Assembly (NCBI GenBank): GCA_039707655.1
Contig: CM077665.1
Span: forward strand, 78,245,954 to 78,309,953
Source of the DNA: Elymus sibiricus
Taxonomy: Eukaryota > Streptophyta > Magnoliopsida > Poales > Poaceae
Length of the DNA: 64,000 bases
Direction of reading: 5' to 3'
Made by a program: the position numbers and the translations under genes. Each line of letters starts with the position of its first letter. Position 1 is the first letter of the stretch. Below are positions 9,743 through 21,514 of this stretch, piece after piece. The notes under the pieces are model-generated. The model did no database searches and was not told where the DNA came from. It saw nothing but the letters and a program-made list of their open reading frames with translations.

Positions 9743-11141
9743 TGATACGTCTCCATCGTATCTACTTTTCCAAACTCTTTTGCCCTTGTTTTGGACTCTA
9801 ATTTGCATGATTTGAATGAAACTAACCCGGACTGACGCTGTTTTCAGCAGAATTGCTTTGGTGTTATTTTTGTGCAGAAATAAAAGTTCTCGGATTGACC
9901 TGAAAATTTACGGAGAATATTTTTGGAATTAATAAAAAATACTGGCGAAAGAATCAACCGGAGGGGGTCCACCACCTGGCCACAAGCCAGGGGGGCGCCC
10001 CCCCTAGGGCGCGCCCCCCTGTCTTGTGGGCCCCCTGGAGCTCCTCCGACCTCGTTTCCAACTCTATATATTCCTATTCAGGGAGAAAAAAATAGAAGAG
10101 AAGAGTTCATCGCGTTTTACGATACGGAGCCGCCGCCACCTCCTGTTCTTCCTTGGGAGGGCAGATCTGGGGTCCGTTTTGGGCTCCGGAGAGGGGAAAT
10201 CGACGCCGTCGTCATCACCAACCATCCTTCATCACCAATTTCATGATGCTCTCCGCCGTTCGTGAGTAATTCCATCGTAGGCTTGCTGGATGGTGATGGG
10301 TTGGATGAGATTTACCATGTAATCGAGTTAGTTTTGTTAGGGTTTGATCCCTAGTATCCACTATGTTCTGAGATTGATGTTGCTATGACTTTGCTATGCT
10401 TAATGCTTGTCACTAGGGCCCGAGTGCCATGATTTCAGATCTGAACCTATTATGTTTTCATGAATATATATGTGTTTTTGATCCTATCTTGCAAGTTGTA
10501 GACACCTATTACGAGTTATGATCCGCATCCCCGAGGGTGACAATAACTGGGATTCTTTCCGGTGATTACCGTAGTTTGAGGAGTTCATGTATTCACTAAG
10601 TGCTGATGCTTTGGTCCGGTTCTCTATTAAAAGGAGGCCTTAATATCCCTTAGTTTCCATTACGACCCCGCTGCCACGGGAGGGTAGGACAAAAGATGTC
10701 TTGCAAGTTCTTTTCCATAAGCACGTATGACTATATATGGAATACATGCCTACATTACATTGATGAATTGGAGCTAGTTCTGTGTCACCCTATGTTATAA
10801 CCTTTGCATGATGAATGCCATCCGACATAATTATCCATCACTGATCCATTGCCTACGAGCTTTTCACATATTGATCTTTGCTAAGTTACTTTTCCGTTGC
10901 TACTGTTACAATCACTACAAAACTGCTACTGTTGCTTTGCCATCGTTACCATTACTTCCATACTTCTTTGCTACTGAATACTTTGCTGCAGATACCAAGT
11001 CTTTCAGGTGTGGTTGAATTGACAACTCAGCTGCTAATACTCGAGAATATTCTTTGGCTCCCCTTGTGTCGAATCAATAAATTTGGGTTGAATAGTCTAC
11101 CCTCGAAAACTGTTGCGATCCCCTATACTTGTGGGTTATCA
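9743..11141 (+). repeat. 3' LTR of S
   Basis: This LTR is 1399 bp, one C longer than the 5' LTR within the GC-rich block near 10000. It has the same TATATATT (10065-10072). It ends GGGTTATCA and is followed by the target-site duplication GAATG. Confidence 0.95.
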
Positions 11142-11146
11142 GAATG

Positions 11147-12177
11147 ACATTTCCGTAGGATTTGTTCTTGTTCATGCTTAGGTACACAACGTCTAATAAT
11201 ACCATTTACCCCTTCTTTATAAAGATGTGGGTCATCCCAAAAGTAATGTCTTAAATCATAGAAGATTTTTTTTATTTTTTTGGTATGTGAAGCTAGGTGG
11301 TATATATTTAACGACAATGTAGTTAGCATAATCAGCATACCCAGGAGTGTTATGAGAAACATTTATTGCAGCTAACTGTTCATCAGGAAAGCTATCATAA
11401 ATGGGTAGTGGGTCATCAAGAATATTTTCTAACCTAGACAAGTTATCAGCTACGGGGTTCTCAGCTCCCTTCCTATCAACGATATGTAAGTCAAATTCTT
11501 GAAGCAAGAGAACCCACCTAATGAGTCTAGGTTTCACATCTTTCTTTTCCATAAGATATTTTATAGCAGCATGATCAGTGTGAACACTAACTTTGGAGTC
11601 AACAATGTAGGATCTAAATTTATCACAAGCAAACACAACTGCTAGAAATTCTTTTTCAGTAGTAGAATAATTTCGTTGGGCACTGTCTAGAGTTTTGCTA
11701 GCATAATGGATAACATTTAATTTCCTATCAACTCTTTGTCCTAGAATAGCACCAACAACATAATCACTAGCATCACACATAATTTCAAAAGGCAACTTCC
11801 AATCAGGTGGTTGAACGATAGGTGCAGAAGTTAAGGCTTTCTTCAGTGTTTCAAAGGCTTCTACACAATCATCATAAAAAACAAAAGGGTTTTGCAAAAG
11901 ATTAGTAAGAGGCCTAGAAATTTTAGAGAAGTCTTTAATGAACCTCCTATAGAAACCAGCATGACCAAGGAAACTTCAAATACCTCAAATATCTTTAGGA
12001 CATGGCATTTTCTCAATTGCATCAACTTTAGCTCTATCCACCTCAATACCTCGTTTAGATACTTTATGCCCCAAGACAATACCTTCATTCACCATAAAGT
12101 GGCACTTCTCCCAATTCAAGATGAGATTTGTTTGTTCACATCTCTACAAAACTCGACCGAGGTTGCTTAAGCAATCA
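11147..12177 (-). pseudogene. RT end, RNase H and integrase N-terminus of element A
   Basis: This is the continuation of the A polyprotein after its RT frameshift. The main readable piece (11256-11897) is a Ty3-type RNase H, which removes the RNA template. It has [15 protein letters not shown] with the first catalytic Asp, [15 protein letters not shown] with Glu, and [12 protein letters not shown] with Asp. After a frameshift in an A-run near 11265-11280, the frame at 11147-11290 reads [18 protein letters not shown] and runs to RKCH. That His is the first residue of the integrase zinc finger, at the S insertion point. The stretch 11898-12177 is RT thumb/connection sequence in a third frame with stops. 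Confidence 0.85.
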
Positions 12178-14733
12178 TCAAAAGAAGTTCCGTAAATGGA
12201 AAAAATCATCAATGAAAACCTCCACAATCTTTTCACAAAAATCAGAGAATATATCAGTCATACATCTTTGAAAGGTATCAGGTGCATTGCATAACCCAAA
12301 AGGCATACGTCTATAAGCATAGGTTCCAAAAGGATAAGTAAAGGTGGTTTTCTCTTGATCCAATTGTGATACATGTATTTGAGAGAAACAAGAATATCCA
12401 TCCAGAAAACAAAAGTGTGTGTGCTTAGATAATATTTCCAGCATCTGATTAATGAAAGGCAGAGGGTAATTATCTTTTCTAGTAGCTTTACTTAATTTTC
12501 TAAAATCAATTACCATTCTATAGCCAGTGACAATTCTTTGTGGAATGAGTTCATTTTTATCATTAGGAACAACGGTAATACCTCCCTTCTTAGGGACACA
12601 ATGAACGAGACTTACCCATCTACTATCAGCTATGGGATAGATTATACCTGCTTCCAGAAGCTTTAATATTTCAGTTCTTACCACTTCTTTCATCTTAGGA
12701 TTCAATCGCCGTTGATGATCAACAACGGGTTTAGCATCAGGTTCCATATTAATTTTGTGCTGACATAGAGTGGGACTAATGCCCTTAAGATCATCAAGAG
12801 TATATCCAATAGCAGCCCGGTGCTTCCTCGGAATTTTTAAGAATCTTTCTTCTTCATGTTCTGAAAGGTTAGCACTAATAATAACATGATATATCTTTTT
12901 CTCGTCAAGGTAAGCATACTTCAAAGTATCAGGCAATTGCTTTAATTCAAACACAGGATCACCTTTAGGTGGAGGAGGACCTCCAAGGGTTTCAATAGGC
13001 AAATTGTGTTTTAGGAGAGGCTGTTGTTCAAAGAAATTTTTATCTATTTCATTTCTTTCACGCAAGTGCATATCATTTTCATGGTCTAGCAGATATTGTT
13101 CTAATGGATCGGTAGGAGGTACGGCAATAGAAGCAAGACCAATTATTTCATCCTTACTAGATAATTCTCTATGACGAGGTTGTCTACTGAACTTGGAAAA
13201 ATTAAACTCATGAGACACATCACCTAAACTAACACCGACAGTTTGTTTTTTACAATCTATCTTAGCATTGACAGTGCTCAAGAAAGGCCTACCAAAGATA
13301 ATGGGAGAAAAGTCATCTTGTGGGGAACCAAGAACTAGAAAATCAATAGGATATTTTACTTTCCCACACAAGACTTCAACATCTCTAACAATCCCGAGTG
13401 GTGTGAAGGTGTCTCTATTAGCAAGTTTAATAGTAACATCAATGTCTTCTATTTCAGCGGGTGCTATATCGTTCATAATTTCTTGATATAAGGTAAAAGG
13501 AATAGCACTAACACTAGCACACAAGTCACATAAACCATGATAGCAATGATCTCCTATTTTGACAGAGACAACAGGCATGCCTACTACGGGTCTATGTTTA
13601 TCTTTTTCATCAGGTTTGGCAATTCTAGCAGCTTCATCACAGAAGTAAATAACATGCTCATCAACATTTTCTACCAAGAGATCTTTAACCATAGCAACAC
13701 TAGGTTCTACCTTAATTTGCTCAGGGGGCTTAGGTGCTCTAATATTACTCTTGCGAACCACAGTTGATACCTTAGTATGCTCCTTTATCCTAACAGGGAA
13801 AGGTGTTTTTTCAATATAAGCGGTAGGCACAACTGGATCAACATTGTAAATGATGGTTTCATTCTTAGCTTTTACCGGTTCTTTAATTTCTTCTTTAATA
13901 GGGGGGTGATATTTAAACCACTTCTCCTTAGGGAGATCAACATGAGTAGCAAATGCTTCACAGAAAGAGGCTACTATCTCAGAGTCAAGGCCATATTTAG
14001 TGCTAAACTTGTGAAAAGCATCGGTATTCATAAAAGATTTAACACAATCAAACTTAAGCTTTATACCTGAATCATTACCTTCGTTGAGTTCCCAATCTTC
14101 AGAGTTGCGTTTAATTCTTTCAAAGAGCTCCCACTTGAATTCAATAGTCTTCTTCATAAAAGAACCAGTACAAGAAGTATCGAGCATGGATTGATCATTA
14201 TGAGAAAGCCGATCGTAAAAATTCTGAATAATAACTTCTCTCAGAATATCATGAATGGGGCATGAATATAACATTGACTTAAGCCTCCCCCAAGCTAGAG
14301 TGATGCTTTCTCCTCCACGAGGCCAAAAATTATATATATAATTCCAATCACGATGAACTAGATGCATGGGGTAAAACTTTTGATGGAATTCCAATTGCAA
14401 TCGATTCCAGTTCCATGATCCAATATCACATAGCCTATACCATGTCAATGATTTTACCTTCAAAGATAAAGGGAAAACCTTATTCTTAGCTTCATCTCCA
14501 GATAAACCTGCAAGCATCAATAATCCACAAATTTCATTCACATGTAATATGTGCATATCAGGATGTTCAGTTTCGTCTCCTGCATATGGATTAGCTAGCA
14601 GTTGTTCTACCATACCCGAAGGAATTTCACAACCAATTTTTTCAGTAGGTGCAGTAGGTTGAGGAGCAACTAATTGTGGTTCCGGTTGAGGTGAAGATAC
14701 CCCGAACAAACCCCTCAAAGGATTGTTTTCCAT
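12178..14733 (-). pseudogene. Gag, protease and reverse transcriptase of element A
   Basis: A long frame of 851 codons from the first ATG (MENNPLRGLFG) on the minus strand. The gag core is near residues 55-220 (FPLSLKVKSLTWYRL, FYPMHLVHRDWNYIYNFWPR). The retropepsin-like domain, about 390-500, has LCDLCASVSAIP, where the usual Gly after Asp-Leu is Cys, then PIIFGRPFLSTVNAKIDC. The reverse transcriptase begins near 640, with VIDFRKLSKATRKDNYPLP, FLDGYSCFSQIHV and MPFGLCNAPDTFQRCM. It reaches the catalytic FIDDF box, then shifts frame in an A6 run on the plus strand at 12200-12205 and stops. The gene is therefore broken at the RT active site. Confidence 0.9.
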
Positions 14734-14839
14734 AGTAGCAAGGGACAATAAATTTCAGCATGTAGTATAAGTTTTTCCTTACCGATTTCCACTTACCAAG
14801 AGCGCTTCACTCCCCGGCAATGGCGCCAGAAAAGAGTCT
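14734..14839 (-). promoter_or_regulatory. Leader and primer binding site of element A
   Basis: Short leader between LTR and gag. TCCCCGGCAATGGCGCCA at 14811-14828 is, read on the minus strand, an Asp-type primer site with one difference from that of S. It lies 11 bp from the LTR end. Confidence 0.8.
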
Positions 14840-16358
14840 TGATGACCCACAAGTATAGGGGGTCAATCGTAGTCCTTTCGAAAAGTAAGAGTGTCGAACC
14901 CAACGAGGAGCAGAAGGAAATGACAAGCGGTTTTCAGCAACGTAACTTCTGCAAGCACTAAAATTGTAGGTAACAGATAGTTAGATAGCAAGATAATTGG
15001 TAACAAGCAAGTAACGGTAATGATAAATAAAGTGTAGCAAGGTAGCCCAGTTCTTTTGTGGCAAAGGACGGGCTAGAACATTATCTTATAATAGGCAAAG
15101 TGTTCTTGAGGGTTCACGGGAATTTCATCTAGTCACATTTATCATGTTGGTTTGATTTTTGTTCGCTACTTTGATAATTTGATATGTGGGTGGACCGGTG
15201 CTTGGGTGCTGTTCTTACTTGAACAAACCTCCCACTTATGATTAACCCCCTCGCAAGCATCCGCAACTACGAGAAAAGTATTAAGATAAAATCTAACCAT
15301 AGCATTAAACGTTTGGATCCAAATCAGCCCCTTACGAAGTAGCGCATAAACTAGGGTTTAAGCTTTTTTCACTCTAGCAACCCATCATCTAATAACTACT
15401 CCACAATGCATTCCCTTAGGCCCAAGGATGGTGAAGTGTCATGTAGTCGACGTTCACATGACACCACTAAGGGAATCACAACATACATATCATCAAAATA
15501 TCGAACACATATCAAATTCACATGATTACTTGCAACATGACTTCTCCCGTGACCTCAAGAACAAAGGTAACTACTCACAAATAATATTCATGCTCAAGAT
15601 CAAAGGGGTATTAAATAGCATAATGGACCTGAACATATAATCTTCCACCAAATAAACCATATAGTAATCAACTACAAGATATAATCAACACTACTAGTCA
15701 CCCACAGGTACCAATCTGAGGTTCCGGTACAAAGATTGAACACAAGAGATGAACTAGGGTTTAAGAGGAGATGGTGTTATTGAAGATGTTGATGAAGATT
15801 GGCCTCCCAAAGATGAGAGGGGTGTTGGTGATGACGATGGCTTCAATTTCCCCCTCCGGGAGGGAAGTTTACCCGACGGAATCGCTCCCCCGGAGGGCAA
15901 AAGTGCTCATGCCCAAGTTTTGCCTCAAGACGGCAGCGTTCCATCCCGAAAGTCCCCTCTTATTTTTTTTCTAGGTCAAAAGACCTTATATACCAGAAGA
16001 TGGGCACCGGAGGTGGGCCGTGCTGGGTACAACCCACCAGGGCACGCCTGGGAGGCCTGGCGTGCCCTCGTGTCTTGTGCTCACCAGGGTGGCCCCCTCC
16101 GGTAGTTATTTGCTCCATTATTTTTTATATAATCCAATATAATTCTCCGTAAAGTTTTAGCTTATTTGGAGATGTGCAGAATAGGTATCTCTGATGTGCT
16201 TTTTCAGGTCCAGAATTCTAGCTGCCGGTATTCTCGCTCTTTGTGTGAACCTTGCATATTATGAGAGAAAAGGCATTAGAATCACTCCCGAAAGCATTAT
16301 TATTCATCAAAACATTATAAATAACCCTAGGAAATCATGATGCAAAATGGACGTATCA
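14840..16358 (-). repeat. 5' LTR of element A
   Basis: This 1519-bp LTR begins TGATACGTCCATTTTGC on the minus strand (right end) and ends at 14840 as GGGTCATCA. A minus-strand TATATAAG lies at 15985-15992. Next to it is the GC-rich inverted repeat CACCAGGGCACGCC / GGCGTGCCC (16034-16070). The family differs from S and B. The partner 3' LTR is outside the window. Confidence 0.85.
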
Positions 16359-17229
16359 GGCATCCCCAAGCTTAGATGCTTGGCTCTCCTTGAATATTTA
16401 CTTGGGGTTCCTTGGGAATACCCAAGCTTGAACTCTTGTGTCTCCTTATTCTTCTCATATCGATACCTTCTCAATCTTCGAACACTTCATCCACACAAAA
16501 CTTGACAAAACTTTTATCAGAAAGGTTAGTACATATAACATCAAATCTCATCATGTCCTGCCATAACATTATTGTATAATTATAATCCAACATTACCGAC
16601 TATATGCTATCACAATTCTATGGCTTCCAAGTCAATGGGGCTCAACAAGAACTCAAACATAAGTAGACAAAGCAACTATAATAGCAATCTGTGAAAAACA
16701 GGACAGTCTGTAAAGATGCAGATCAAACCTATACTTCTGTAACTCAAAACATTCTGAAAAATTAGGAAGTAATAAAAAATTGCATAACAGTACTGTGTAA
16801 AAATTTCAGATTTTTTTGATGCTCCAGTAAAATATGAAAATTCAAACACTACATCAAAAGTTTCTGTTTTTGCACAACACATATATAACAAGCAATTTAA
16901 ACATCATAAAGGTAAATCTTGGCACATTATTTTTATAATGCAATGGATTTGTACAAGGGGATAATTATTTTTGTTCAAAAGTTTCTGTAATCAAGATTCA
17001 CAAAGTTTCCATGGGCATGAACAAAAGTTCAAGGACGTCCCCCACTTCAATGGTGCTCATATTTCTCACTTTCACTATTCTTTATGAAAAGGTTTTAGGT
17101 TCCCCACTTTATTTTTTTTGTTTTTAGTTATTTTAAAAACACACAACAGAATAAAATGACTTTCTAAAACTTCCGGGTTGTCTCCCTGACAGTTCTTTCT
17201 TTAAAGCCATTAAGCTAGGCATATAGTGC
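16359..17229 (-). other. Non-coding 3' part of B with AAGCTTGGGGATGCC motif
   Basis: No ORF is supported here. At 16359-16374 the minus strand reads CTAAGCTTGGGGATGCC. A second degraded copy (CAAGCTTGGGTATTCC) is near 16420. The same paired arrangement occurs in F at 59075-59145. This shows that 16359 is internal to B and not an LTR junction. Confidence 0.55.
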
Positions 17230-18246
17230 TCAAGTAATTGATCCACCCAGATCCCAAGGTATATCAAAGCCAATTTTAATTAACAATGATTTGTAATTAA
17301 GTAGTGAGCACAAAGTGATATATATCATGTGACAACGAAGTCTAACTCTCTTCCTATGCATTGGCATGTCATAAAAGAATAATTCATGCACATCAAGTAA
17401 AGGCCAATACATAGCATAAATAGTTTCTAGCAATTTTATCATATTGGAAACATAGAGAGGTGAAGATTTGGTTCCTCTCTCATAATAATTGCAAGTAGGA
17501 GCAGCAAGCACATGCATACTATATACATCAAAATCATCATGTGTGGGTGCAATAGCAACAATTTCATTCTTAACATAAGGAACTATAGAAAGTTCATCTG
17601 TATAAGCATAATTCATATTGGCATCATGGCCACAAGCATAGCAAGCATCAAGTTCATCAAAAAAGGATATTTCAAACGAATCCAAGGGATCATAGCATTC
17701 ATCCTTCGGTAAGCATGAAGGGAAATTAAACAATGTATGAGTTGAAGAGTTACTCTCATTAGAAGGTGGGCCCGGGTGATCAATCCGCTGTTCCTCATTT
17801 TGTTATTCGCTCTCCTCCTCATCTTTTTCATCTAATGAGCTCACAGTTTCAGCAATTTCTTCTTCCATAGATTCCTGCAAAATATTAGTCTCTTCCAAGG
17901 CAGTAGACATTCTTTCAATAAATTCTTTAACATAAGCATTAGAAGCATAGTTTTCATAGCAATATTTAAGTATGGCAAAATTTTTAGATTTGTAAAGAAT
18001 AGCATCATACTTTTCAATCAAAGAAGAAATTTCATATGCACCCTTAAAAGCAAAAAATTCTTCATTTTGGTCAATATCATAATAACTATAGACATCCTTG
18101 GCATATGAAGATAGTATTTCATTATCATTAAACACACATTGATAGGGAAGGTGTTTTTTAGTGTCTTCTGAACAACAAGTAAAATCATGTATTTCGCATA
18201 AATTCCAAGCATAACAACACAAACAATTAATTTGATGCCATAAGAG
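17230..18246 (-). pseudogene. Unrecognised ORF of element B, one in-frame stop
   Basis: Two readable blocks on the minus strand, 18246-17806 and 17802-17230, share one frame and are separated only by a TAA at 17803-17805. The first block is Cys-containing (CCYAWNLCEIHDFTCCSED), then acidic, ending SLDEKDEEESE. The second has SFFDELDACYACGHD, APTCNYYERG and MPMHRKRVRLRCHM. No named domain is recognised. A related sequence with CNYFERG and HTHRKYVRLK occurs in relic I (35133-35459), so it is a conserved element-encoded protein. It takes the first ORF position after the primer site, where gag is expected, but I cannot see a gag core. Confidence 0.55.
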
Positions 18247-18587
18247 TTTCCCTTTTTGAGATAATCGGTGTCACACAAAATGAGCATGCTCATCTAATAA
18301 TTTTCCCTCAACTAATCTAGTTGGGTTTTCAGCACGAGCACAAAGGGATCGAAGATGATCCAAGTAAAAAAGCTTTAACAGTATTGTAAATTTTGGGTTG
18401 TTCCTCAACCACTGGGTTAGCAAGTATGACTAATTTTTTTGGTATTTTGCGTTTCCTACCCATAAGTAAAGATAGAAAACAACTTAGAACAGAAAATAAA
18501 ATTACTTAATGATAAAGCAAACAAGCACACACGAGAATATCTACCGCTACGCTATTGCTCCCCGGCAATGGCGCCAGAAAAAGGTCT
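18247..18587 (-). promoter_or_regulatory. Leader and primer binding site of B
   Basis: Leader between LTR and ORF. TCCCCGGCAATGGCGCCA at 18559-18576 is the minus-strand Asp-type primer site, identical to that of A and 11 bp from the LTR. Confidence 0.75.
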
Positions 18588-20082
18588 TGATAACCCACAA
18601 GTGTAGGGTATCGTTTCTAGACTTTTTCGATAAGTAAGAGTGTCGAATCTAGCGAGGAGATAAAGGTTGAATTAATATTCTCTCAAGTTCTATCGACCAC
18701 CGATACAACTCTACGCACGCTGACGCTTACTTTACCTAGAACAACTATGAAACTATTTGCGGAAATAAAAACTAGGAGTACTTTGGGGGAATAAAACTAC
18801 GGATAAATTGCAAGATAATAAAAGCTAGTTATTTAGTAGAAAGCTTTTTGTAACACAAGAGAAAGCTTGTCCATAGGCAATTGAATATAACACGATAGAT
18901 ACATATCATATGCAATGAGGGAGAGGCATACGCTAACATACCTTTTGTACTTGGATCACATGCACTTATGATTGGAACTCTAGCAAGCATCTGCAACTAC
19001 TAAAGATCATTAAGGTAAAACCCAACCATAGCATTGACACATCAAGTCCTATTTACTCCCATACACAACAACCCTCTTACTCGGGTGTAAGCTTGTGTCA
19101 CTCTAGCCACCCACTATAAGCGAATCATGAACGTATTGCAACACTCTCCAGCGGGAATCCCTCATGTGTGCGCGGAACGAAAGGCACCTTAGGACAGCAC
19201 CATATTATCATACAACTCATATCAATCATACCATACAACAATTAACCCGTAGGACAAAAGAAATCTACGTACTCAAACATCATAGAATAGCCACACATCA
19301 TTCGATAATAATATATAGCATTAAGCACCATGTTTAAGTAGAGATTATAGCAGGGAAAAGAGGAGTTACACCACTGCATAGAGGGGGAGAGAGTTGGTGG
19401 TGACGATGGCGAAGTTGTTGGTGTAGATCGTCGTCACGATGATTGCCCCGACGGCGTTCCGGCGCCACCGGGAGAGAGGGGAAAGAGCCCCCCTCCTTCT
19501 TCTTCTTCCTTGGTATCCCCCCCTAGATGGGAGGAGAGTTTACCCTCTAGTACATGGCCGCCATGGTTTCCGGAGGGTAGCAGGCCCTCCGAGATTGGAT
19601 CTCTCTCTCTCTGTTTCTCTTCTATTTTCGCGACTGTTTTGTGACCCTTTCACCGTTTCTTAAATATCCGGTGATCTCTAACTCCGATTGGGCTGAAATT
19701 TTGAGGGGATTTTTATCAAGAAATTATCTTTATTGCGGAGAAAGAAGGGCTCCAACCGACTTACAGGGTGGCCCCAAGCCATTAGGGCACAGCCACACCC
19801 CTGGTCGCGCCCTGTTGGCTTGGGAGCACCTCGGGCACCATGTTGCGTTGATTCTTCTTCCCAAAATTCACATATATTCCAAAAAAATCTCCGTAAATTT
19901 TTATCGCGTTTGGACTTCGTTTGATATGGATTTTCCGCGAAACAAAAAATAGGAACTGGCACTGGGCACTGGAAAAGTAAGTTAGTCCCAAAAATAATAT
20001 AAAATGTTGGCAAAAGTATATGAAAGTTGTAGAATATTGACATGAAACAATCAAAAATTATTGATACGACGGAGACGTATCA
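18588..20082 (-). repeat. 5' LTR of element B
   Basis: 1495 bp. On the minus strand it begins TGATACGTCTCCGTCGTATC and ends GGGTTATCA. It is a different family from A's LTR. GC-rich text with TAGGGCACAGCC and GGTCGCGCCCT lies around 19785-19825. Confidence 0.8.
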
Positions 20083-20391
20083 CCCCTAGGCACGCCCTGT
20101 TTCCTTGCCGTCTCATCGTCTAACTTTTGGACTCCTCCCAAAGCTCCCTGGGTCTCTTTTTTCCAGAAAAAAAATCGTCAAAAAGTTTCGTAGCGTTTGA
20201 ACTTCATTTGGTACAGATTTCCTGGAAAACCGAAAACAAGCAAAAAACAACAATTGGCACTTGGCATTGGGTTAATAGGTTAGTTCCCAAAAATGATATA
20301 AAATAGCATATAATTGCATATAAAGTATCCTAGATTGATAATATAATAGCATGGAAGAATAAAAAATTATAGATACGTTGGAGATATATCA
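20083..20391 (-). repeat. Truncated LTR fragment C
   Basis: 309 bp forming the beginning (minus strand) of an LTR that starts TGATATATCTCCAACGTATC at 20391. It shares the CCCAAAAATGATATAAA text with the B and G LTRs. It is cut by B at 20083 and abuts Copia gag sequence at 20392. Its internal part, if present, is left of the window. Confidence 0.65.
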
Positions 20392-20411
20392 CCATCCTTC
20401 TTATCTGCCAA

Positions 20412-20940
20412 GTACTTGTGGCAGTTCTACTTCTAGTGGCCAGTTACTTTGCAATAGAAGCACTCCGTTTTAGGTTTGGATCCAGCCTTGGGTTTCTTCA
20501 CAGGAGCGGCAACTGGCTTTCCAATCTTCTTGAAGTTTCCCTTCTTTCCCTTGACCTTCATGAAACTAGTGATCTTATTAACCATCAATACTTGATTCTC
20601 CTTCTTGATTTCTACATTCGTGGCGTAAAACATCACGAATAGCTCAGGGATCATCTTCTCCATCCCTTGCATGTTATAGTTTATCACGAAGCTCTAGTAG
20701 CTTGGTGGTAGTGATCGGAGAACTTTGTCAATCATTGTCTTATATGGAAGATTAACTCCCACTTGATTCAAGCGATTGTAGCACCCAGACATTCTGAGCA
20801 CATGCTCACTGACTGGGCTATTCTCCCCCATCTTGCAGGCAAAGAACTTGTCAGAGGTCTCATATCTCTCTACACGGGCATGAGCCTGAAACACCAATTT
20901 CAGCTCTTGGAACATCTCACATGCTCTGTGGCGCTAAAAA
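20412..20940 (-). pseudogene. Copia gag relic of H
   Basis: Gag packages element RNA into particles. The minus-strand frame has FQELKLVFQAHARVERYE, EHVLRMSGCYNRLNQVGV, MQGMEKMIPELFVM and a Lys-rich tract. It then has a CX2CX4HX4C zinc knuckle beginning CFYCKVTGH. In-frame stops at 20691-20693, 20433-20435 and 20427-20429 break it. The last two lie between the His and final Cys of the knuckle. Upstream of 20940 the similarity continues in other frames with stops. The element is old and inactive. Confidence 0.75.
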
Positions 20941-21421
20941 TGTCTTTGGAGCCCCGATTTCTAAGCCATAAAGCATGGTGCACTGAACTATCGAGTAGTC
21001 ATCCGAACGTGCCTGCCAGACGTTCACAACATCCACACACGAAGTTGTAGGGGTTGGCACACCAAGCGGTGCATCAAGGACACAAGCATTATGTGCAACA
21101 GTGAGGACAATCCTCAGATTACGGGCCTAGTCTGCATAATTGCTTACAATATCGTTCAACTTAGTCTTTTTCTAGGAACGTATTAAAAATCAGGGGAGGT
21201 ACATCGCGAGCTATTGATCTACAACATAATTTGCAAAGACTTTAGACTATGTTCATGATAATTACTTCAGTTAATCAAATTACAAATGAACTCCCACTTA
21301 AACCAACACCCCTCAAGTTGTCTAAGTGATACATGATCCAAATTCACCGACACAAGTCCGATCATCATGTGAGATGAGGTGGTTTCAATGGTGAACATAT
21401 CCATCCTGATCATATCTACTA
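20941..21421 (-). other. Copia leader of H, left part
   Basis: Degenerate leader or gag 5' sequence of H, continuing to the MITE. No ORF survives. The open frame at 21267-21536 crosses into the MITE and is not a gene. Confidence 0.55.
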
Positions 21422-21514
21422 CTCCCCCATCCCAAAATAATTGTCTCGACTTTGTACTAGCTCTAGTATAAAGCTGTACTAAGCTTAAGCCACTTTTTTT
21501 TGGAACAGAGAGAG
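21422..21514. mobile_element. Stowaway-type MITE
   Basis: 93 bp beginning CTCCCCCATCCCAAAATAAT and ending as its approximate inverted complement (GGAACAGAGAGAG), flanked by TA at 21420-21421 and 21515-21516. The CTCCCTCCGTCCCAAAA-like terminus and TA duplication are diagnostic of Stowaway (Tc1/Mariner) MITEs. It lies in the H leader and has no coding capacity. Confidence 0.85.

Larger units (their letters stand above)
1672..11141 (+). mobile_element. Element S: complete non-autonomous Athila-lineage Gypsy (Sabrina-like)
   Basis: A complete 9470-bp element on the plus strand with LTRs of 1398 and 1399 bp, both starting TGATACGTCTCC and ending GGGTTATCA. It has a primer site, gag-protease ORF, spacer, second ORF, long non-coding tail and polypurine tract. 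The flanks are AAATG (1667-1671) and GAATG (11142-11146), a 5-bp target-site duplication with one mismatch. No reverse transcriptase or integrase is present, so it needs enzymes in trans. By hand I count about 13 substitutions plus one indel between its LTRs (about 1%). The name Sabrina is from memory of the LTR and is not certain. Confidence 0.92.
1..16358 (-). mobile_element. Element A: Athila-lineage Gypsy retrotransposon, partial, split by S
   Basis: A minus-strand Ty3/Gypsy element whose 5' LTR is at 14840-16358 and whose 3' end lies beyond the left edge. Reading leftwards it has a tRNA-Asp-type primer site, gag, protease, reverse transcriptase, RNase H, integrase, a GC-rich spacer and part of a downstream ORF. 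The order protease-RT-RNaseH-integrase and the Asp primer site place it in the Athila lineage. Element S (1672-11141) interrupts its integrase. Several frameshifts show it is dead, although the domains are easily read. It sits in element B: base 16359 onward is B internal sequence. The other copy of its target-site duplication (expected GGCAT) is off the window. Confidence 0.85.
16359..20082 (-). mobile_element. Element B: Athila-lineage-like Gypsy relic, 5' half
   Basis: Minus-strand element with 5' LTR at 18588-20082, an Asp-type primer site, a leader, one broken ORF and non-coding sequence reaching 16359, where A is inserted. The left remainder and 3' LTR are expected beyond A, outside the window. 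The right flank is CCCCT (20083-20087). No RT or integrase is present in the visible half. Confidence 0.75.

Noticed and set aside
14840..16358. This LTR as a shared LTR between A and B (tandem arrangement)
   Set aside because: B's own 5' LTR (18588-20082) is a different family, and the homologous place in F (59063) has internal sequence, not an LTR, to the left of the GGCATCCCC text. A inserted into B fits better.
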